Positions 57,836 through 64,000 of a stretch of DNA of 64,000 bases are shown in pieces. Both the position numbers and the translations under genes were made by a program. The first letter of the stretch is position 1. Each line of letters opens with the position of its first letter. Origin of the DNA: Aphrophora alni (Eukaryota > Arthropoda > Insecta > Hemiptera > Aphrophoridae); NCBI GenBank assembly GCA_963513935.1, contig OY740765.1:119417362-119481361 (forward strand), written 5' to 3'. Below the pieces are notes generated by a model. It was not told the origin of the DNA, searched no databases, and saw nothing but the letters and a program-made list of their open reading frames with translations.

Positions 57836-58774
57836 TAATAAAGTAATGGAAAACAAGATCTGAATGAAAAAACCTAGAGAAGTTGTTCAAAGTGGCAGGC
57901 ATCATGCCTCATGCAAAATACATGCATTACACATTAACTACAAAACACACAAAATTGTGAGATTAGTTATTAGGTATTATTATTTAGTATGAGAATAACT
58001 CAGTTGTCCTTGAATTACAGGAATTTAGGTTGTAGGCTAACCTTGGGCATTGCAGCCAATCAATTACCAATTTTTTAAGTTTTTTGTCGATAACTCAGTT
58101 ATCTTTTAAGCTAGAGAAAGAATAATAAAAACTTTTTTTGTCGTTAAAAAGAAATTTATTTTGTCTCTTTTAAATATTTTGTAAAATTAACGAATTTCAA
58201 CATATTCGACGTTAAAAAGTTTAAATAGCCACAATTTTAAAATAATTAAAGAAATTTTTTTTTTCTCAAAATGGATCTTTTATAGTAAGTAGTATGTATA
58301 ATTTAAAATCTATAACCGTTAAACCGTTAAAAAGATATGATTTTTTTTGTTAAAAACACAAAAAGGCAGCTACATAGAAAACTAACAATTTAGGAAATGT
58401 GTTTTGTCCTACACTATTTCATGAAAATCTTCCGGTCTAAAACGGTACTTTAGATAAACATAATATTTATTATGGTGTTTCAGTAATTAGTTTACACCTC
58501 AAATATTCAATTCAAAATAAACACAATTTTTATGTGGGCCAATGTCATAATTTTTGTTGATTCAACAATGATGTCTTATATACATCGCCTTTCCTAATTT
58601 ATAAAAATATGTATTGTCATACGTTTTATGGCCTTATCGTGTTAATAATATAAATGGTGCCAATACTTTTTCACACAGTCGGGAGATTGTAGAACACATT
58701 TCCCGGGCACTTGTCGAAAGATTGTAGAACCAGCCCTTGGACATACTAATTGTTCCTTATTTTTCATTGTTGTT
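57836..58774. other. A+T-rich sequence with a family D copy
   Basis: 58065-58410 is a minus-oriented family D copy ('ataactcagttatc' at the left, 'aaggcagctacatagaaaac' at the right). No gene is seen in the rest. Confidence 0.5.
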
Positions 58775-58975
58775 TAAAGGTGAGAAACCTCTCGATCGTC
58801 ATCACCTCATTAAGAGGAAGAAAAGAATATAAAGTAGCATCAAGGTCAGAAGAAAACATGAGTTTTTCATGTGTTACCTGATAGGAAATATATAAAAGAA
58901 AGATCTAACCCAAGACTACCTGTAAAAATGTGTAGATCCAGCTTGACACTCGGGATTACCACACCACACTATACT
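58775..58975 (+). repeat. Interspersed repeat family B, copy B8
   Basis: It shows the full order: 'tcgatcgtcatcacctcatt', 'aagaaaagaatataaagtag', 'caaggtcagaagaaaacatg', 'gatctaacccaagactacct' and 'gtagatccagcttgacactc'. Confidence 0.7.
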
Positions 58976-59504
58976 CTTTATTTATAGTGTCAGTAGGATT
59001 CATTTTTCGTTAGTTCTCATGCTCACAGGAAGTGGATATTTTTAGGTCATTGCATTGCTTTCATTTAGACAATAATTAATTGGAGGAAGGGAAGAACAGA
59101 GAGTGATAACCGGACACACAATCGCGTTCATCAGTGCAAAACATGAATAACGTATCCCTCATTCAACGGTTAAACAGTTTAGGATCAACAGTATCGTCCT
59201 ACTTCAGCTGATCATCAACCGTATCAAAAGTTTTAATTTGTTACACTTAGTTGGAGTGAAAAAATATTATATATTTCTTTCGTTGCCTACACTAGTTGTG
59301 CGTAACGAACCATGAACAGAAAATAAATACCTAGAGAACTGGCATTCTTTTTGTTAACACCTAATTATTTGTGTCTTTTGCGTTATACAAATGCGAACGA
59401 AAATACTTTCTATTGTGATTGAGAAAATATTCTGAAGTGATTGAGAAAAAGAACTTAGGCTATTCTTAACATTTATGAGATGTTTACTAATTAGCTATAT
59501 TGGA

Positions 59505-59660
59505 ATTAGCTTAGTTGACAAAGCACACATTTATCTCGTCGCAATTCGTAGTGAGCCGTCAAATGTTACACAGGTTCGAGCCCGGTAGATGGCGTAGAAT
59601 TTTTGTGTCTGTCTGTAACTTGTCTAAAAAGACTTTAAGTACACGAAAAAATAAATTTTT
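59505..59660 (+). repeat. tRNA-derived SINE, copy 1
   Basis: Box A TAGCTTAGTTG (near 59508) and box B GGTTCGAGCCC (59573-59583) lie 55 bases apart, giving a pol III promoter of tRNA type. The body after box B, 'cggtagatggcgt' and then 'actttaagtaca', is shared with 62400-62490. This establishes a dispersed SINE family rather than a lone tRNA. Confidence 0.75.
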
Positions 59661-59692
59661 TGTCTGCTTTAACAAACAACCTTTAACTTGAA

Positions 59693-60720
59693 TTGGAGGA
59701 AATAATTGAATTTAATGATGTAAAAATTAGACGCATCATAAAGCAGAGGCAGTTGAAATATTTTAAATCAAAGATTTCTGATAAAATCTATTTATGTTTG
59801 CTCTACAATTTAAACGAAAATTTAACAGCATTTCAATTCGTAGCCGTAAATTATTATCACAAATTTGTAAAAAAATTAGAGAAAGCAACCTTAAGGAATT
59901 GTAATTATATTTGAATGGCAAGGATTGTCGAAGTTTTGCGAATAGGCGTGGAAAAACAGATATTCCCTGATCACAGAAGTGTTTTTGGGGGATTAGGTGA
60001 TAAAAATAATAATAATAAAGATGATTTCTAAATTAGATTTTTTTTTAATTAATTACTTTTATGTAAATCTTTGTAAATGTTAAATTAGTTCAAATTAAGA
60101 TTACAAAATTTGATCTTTAGTTTGAAGGGGGGAGCGCGAAATATATTTAAAAAAATAAAATAACAATTGAAATTAGGATTTATAAATGATAACAGTTTTG
60201 ATATTTGTGTTTATAGATTTGAAGTGTTTATGGTTTTCACATTTTGTTTTATTGTATAATTGTTTCTTGTTTTGACTTTTTTCTAAACTTTTTTTGTTTT
60301 AGTCAGTTTAAGTATCATTTGAGTCTGTTCAACATATAAACCCCAGACAACGCCATTATTGGATTTTATAATTTTAAATTATTATACATATTAAGTGATG
60401 TAATTGATTTTATTGCCAACCTTGGTGACGGTCGATGGAGTAAGACTGCATCGCGGGTGTAGAGGGAATGTGACGTTGCCACGTCTCTGACAAGTCGGGA
60501 AAAAACCACGCAGCGCGGGCTACACAAGTGTCGTTTGTGTTGTCATCCAGCAATCATGTCAATGTTTTCATAACTTACTTTGTGGTCATTTTCAGGGTTG
60601 AAAGATAACTTTTTAACTTTGTACAACCACCACTTTAATTGTAAAATTTTAAAACTAAAAGAATTGACGTAATATAAAGGTGTAAAACAACAAATTAAAG
60701 TGGCGGAGCCCAGAGTTTAA
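59693..60720 (+). other. Possible LTR-like segment, purine tract to primer-site-like sequence
   Basis: A purine-rich 'gaaggggggagcgcgaaa' (60124-60141) is followed about 560 bp later by 'tggcggagcccagag' (60703-60717), a TGG-start sequence shaped like a primer binding site. Between them lies sequence with a G+C-rich core (60430-60530). The 73-codon frame before it (59693-59914) has no recognised domain. The arrangement purine tract/LTR/primer site would fit one LTR of a degraded element, but the expected TG start is missing. Speculative. Confidence 0.2.
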
Positions 60721-61712
60721 AATGTTATCCTTCATAAATGTTTTCACTCAACATTCAAGTTAACTTATTTGATGGAGTGGCAGTTATTTTATAACACGTT
60801 GTTGCCGGACTATCGGTTGTTTTAATGATAAAATTCAAAAATCCATGCAATAATAATTCATATTTTGTTATAATTATTGTCAATTATTTGGTTGGCTTAC
60901 AGCTTTAAAATCTATAAATTTACTTATTCATATTTAAAGGACAAGATAATAATTCACTAAACATTTATGAACAAGTCATATTTTTCTTATACACTTTAAA
61001 CTATATTCTAAAAAACTTATGTCTTGCAGTCTGATCAACAGAAATTTGTATAAAAATTGTTTAAGTTTTTTTAAAAGTGTTGTATAATGTTATTATAGCT
61101 TTACTACAGAATTAACGTATGATTTAAATAAAAACACACACAATTAAGGGGTATAGAATCAAATTAAAATTATGTAATTCGTATTATTGAAGAGATCTGA
61201 CCAGTGTCTCCATAGTGACTAACGGTGTGTGGGAGAAATATGGCAACGCGGGCCGGCTGCAGCGGTCTCTATTGGCCATTGTTCTCCATTCCGGATACAG
61301 TACATCCGTGGACCAGTCTTATTCCATCGTTAATTGAAGTATAGACCATTGCCGATCAAAATAAGTATTGTTCTGTTTGTTTTATAGTAGGGAAATAAAA
61401 CTAATATTTTCATTCATTCATTCAGATACAACCTTGAAAACTATTTCTATATTGTGAGGTGACTGAGAAAAATAAATTATTGAATGATATTAGATCCATT
61501 CTTAAAATTTACAGATTAACGACATTGGTTTAGGCGGATCTCAGTTTAATGTCCTTTAAATCACCTACAGCACATACTATCTATTTTAATATTTTTGAAT
61601 ATTCAATCGTATAGGAATCTGTTTATTAAGTATTAAGAACTTCTTACGATAAAAGTAGTCATGACAGATGCAGAGTGACTGGATATCTCCGAAATAAACT
61701 CAACATAAATGT
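60721..61712. other. A+T-rich sequence with a G+C-richer block
   Basis: 61195-61330 ('tggcaacgcgggccggctgc', 'tctattggccattgttctcc') stands out by composition. It has a CCAAT-like 'attggcc' but no open frame or clear promoter. Nothing else is seen. Confidence 0.3.
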
Positions 61713-61755
61713 ACCCTAACCTAACCTATCTAAACCTAACCTAACCTAACCTAAC
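61713..61755 (-). repeat. Interstitial (TTAGG)n tract
   Basis: 'ccctaacctaacctatctaa' followed by four more CCTAA units. It is the longest telomere-type run in the window. Confidence 0.9.
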
Positions 61756-62384
61756 AATTTTTATACAATTTTACTCCTACAAAACGCTTAAAATTTTTAA
61801 CTGTATGACAATTAATATTAAATCTTGTAACAATAAATTCACCTTTGTACTTTTAAGAAATTTTCTATTTGAGAAAAACAACTCAAACTTTGAAATATTT
61901 GAATAATTTAAAAATCTGATGATTAATTTCCCCAGTATTAATGGTTAAGCGTGTAAATGTGTTTATATATTACGATGCTTTATTACTTTTGTTAGAAGCT
62001 AAGTTTATATATAGAGAGAGAAGATGGGTATCCATATATTGTTTATTGCTTGTAACTACGGTCTTTATTCCTATTGAGCCATTTTATGTTATTTTTAACT
62101 GAACAAATTCTTGACGTATGGATGAGAACCAGTCAGCTGCTGTTTTTCTCCGCTCTCTGACTAATGTAGGTAATTAGGTTGGGACTCCTAACATGTCTTT
62201 TGACCTAAGGGTATCACTTTCCCCCTGTATTCTATATCAAAGGATATTATTTATTTTAGTTTGTATTTTGATGTTGTGTTTATTTAAAAGAAGTGTATTG
62301 TGTATTTATGTTTTTTTTTTAATATTATTTTCTCAAGTTTATGCATTGTATCTGTAAAGCAATATTGGAGAAAAAAGAAAATTC

Positions 62385-62490
62385 ATGCATTCATTGAACC
62401 CTTGCATGTTATCCAGGTTCCAGCTCGGTAGATGGCGTCAAGCCCCAGTCTTCTTTAGTCTAACAGGCATAAATACTTTAAGTACAATCA
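62385..62490 (+). repeat. tRNA-derived SINE, copy 2 (5' truncated)
   Basis: 'caggttccagctcggtagat' then 'ggcgtcaagc' and 'ctttaagtacaatc' match the copy at 59505 from box B onward. Box A is not recognisable. Confidence 0.6.
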
Positions 62491-63179
62491 GACTGAATTA
62501 CCTTTTTGTATATAGCCCAAATTCGCAGCCTAAATAGCCGTCTCCCTCTTTTAGTAGGATATAAGTCAACATTTTCAAACCTAAACAATTATACTCAAAT
62601 AAGTTTAACAGTGCAAAAACATTACACACACTTTCTCACTCACCCATTCCCAAAACAAATGAAAACCAACCAACGTTGGTCACCGTTAAAATTGTCACCG
62701 GAAAATGTCAGCTCGGTAGTTGTCATACAAAATGTGAAAATGAATCATGGATGCCGTTTAACAAACAAAAAAAAATTTTTTTTTAATAATCTAAAGTTCC
62801 TTCACTTATTTCATAAAAACGTCCACAGTGTAAATCGTATTACAGTATATTAAAAACAGCTTTTTATGACGGCGATCAAAGGTTCATATTTGTTTTTTAA
62901 CAATTATTATATTTTACAAGCAGTGTATATACGACGAACCCAATACGTAAGGCGCCAAAAAAATCATTCCAAAAACCACGTGTTTGGACTTAGGAGAATT
63001 CAAAACCGATATCAATGTTAACTACGTATATGGGAAAAGGCTAGTATTTTAAAAAGTATACAAAACAAAGTGTGGATTTATGGAATTCTGATGAAAGTTT
63101 ATATACAAAAATATCCATACACCAAATATCTACTGAATATATCACGCTTATCAACTATCAATTTTTTATACATGTTGTT
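62491..63179. other. A+T-rich sequence, no supported gene
   Basis: The open frame at 62506-62853 has no ATG at its start. It runs through sequence resembling the outer end of family A ('ctttctcactcacccattcc') and has no known motif. I do not regard it as a gene. Confidence 0.4.
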
Positions 63180-64000
63180 GTACACCATCATGGTACTACT
63201 ATCCTGTCTCAATACACAAAATAATACAAGCAGATCCTCTAAATATAATGTTTAAAAGTTGGTTTCCTGGGCCTTGTAGAAAATGTTAAATTTTATTGGT
63301 AGATAAAAAAGTAGAGTAAGTTTATTTAAAACAGTTGTTACACGTCGGATAGCCCCTAACGGGTCTCGTAGATATGTATACATTAAATAGTCTCCACTCA
63401 CCTTTCTCGTGTCAGTCTTTCGCCGTTAGCAGACTTCGAAATTGTACATATGTGAAGGATCTTCCACTCAAAATGATTGTGTCGTAGACTCGTCCCTCTA
63501 CGAATATCAAATTTTCTAGATAGATCATTATTCGAATTTATATTTTTTTACAATAACTTTGTTATTTTTCGTGATGTGGAGTTGGTACCATTACATGCAG
63601 AATTGAAATCTGCAAATTTATATCTAATTTAGTGTGTTATAAGTTAAATAACACGGGAGATATAACAAAAAACGGCCATTTTTACTTCCATTTCTGTTAT
63701 TTGAGTCCGTGAAATGTAAATATCAGCCTATTTTTCAACGTAGAGGGGGTGGGAATGGTACCATTATATGCACAACTGAAATCTGCAAATTTATATTTAA
63801 TAAAGAATGTTTATAAGAACAATAAGCGAGATATGAACAACAACGGGTTCAAAATGGCCACAATTTTGACACTATCAATTCGATTTTATTATATAGGGTG
63901 CTATATGAGCACACTATAGTTTCCTATACCAAATTTCATGTTTCTATCTTAATTTTTACAGCAACTGTCGTGATTACGTACATACAACGACAACGACGAC
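63180..64000 (+). repeat. Interspersed repeat family A, copy A7 (runs off the window)
   Basis: This is the longest A copy. The left block runs from 'caccatcatggtactact' (63185) to 'gggtctcgtagatatgtata' (63361). A middle part has 'ctttctcgtgtcagt' and 'acatatgtgaaggatc'. The right block starts at 'taccattacatgcagaattg' (63587) and a second, partial right block at about 63760 ('taccattatatgcacaactg'). It ends the window at a 'acgacaacgacgac' run like those in other copies. Confidence 0.75.

Noticed and set aside
59693..60030. 73-residue frame followed by a short MARIVEVL-like stretch, considered as a pol C-terminus
   Set aside because: The similarity is only a few residues and the upstream frame has no integrase or RNase H motif.

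Overview
The window is strongly A+T-rich nuclear DNA of an arthropod, most likely an insect. The clues are many short (TTAGG)n/(CCTAA)n tracts, a TATA + TCAGTT-initiator core promoter, degenerate piggyBac-, mariner-, Merlin- and non-LTR-type transposon genes, and many interspersed repeats. There is no prokaryotic gene organisation. Nearly all open frames are short chance frames inside repeats. I found only one convincing host protein-coding feature: a 50-codon signal-peptide first exon at 50866-51015 with a core promoter and a splice donor. Repeat families are given letters A to G here for cross-reference; the letters are mine.

Layout. 1-8820: mixed repeats (families E, A, F, B), a wrecked non-LTR retrotransposon at 1385-1883 and microsatellites. 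8821-23138: two almost identical tandem copies of a 7.16-kb unit. Each copy holds a U1 snRNA-like gene lacking the normal 5' splice-site-recognition end, a truncated and internally duplicated 5S rRNA-derived sequence, a 45-bp hairpin, and copies of families A, B, C and G. 21750-26702 recurs as a dispersed copy at 36124-40889, so the U1/5S block occurs three times. That third copy begins just beyond the 45-bp hairpin.

26738-34060 is a three-level nest. A 141-bp tandem repeat is interrupted by a PIF/Harbinger-like element with 50-bp terminal inverted repeats and a TAA target duplication. That element is in turn interrupted by a young, apparently non-autonomous LTR retrotransposon (27123-33364) with ~2.07-kb LTRs. 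40889-50560 is a graveyard of DNA transposons: mariner-like, Merlin/ISXO2-like and collapsed piggyBac remnants, two long fold-back elements, and families A, D, E and F.

50796-51015 is the promoter and first exon of an unidentified secreted protein. Its presumed first intron carries a (TA)n/(CA)n microsatellite and a twelve-copy ~91-bp satellite. 53150-64000 holds tRNA-derived SINEs, a second non-LTR reverse-transcriptase relic bracketed by inverted repeats, a 20-bp minisatellite of 22 units, and more family A-D copies. The points most worth following up are the linked U1-like/5S-derived pseudogenes in the 7.16-kb tandem unit, the nested young LTR element, and the orphan signal-peptide exon.
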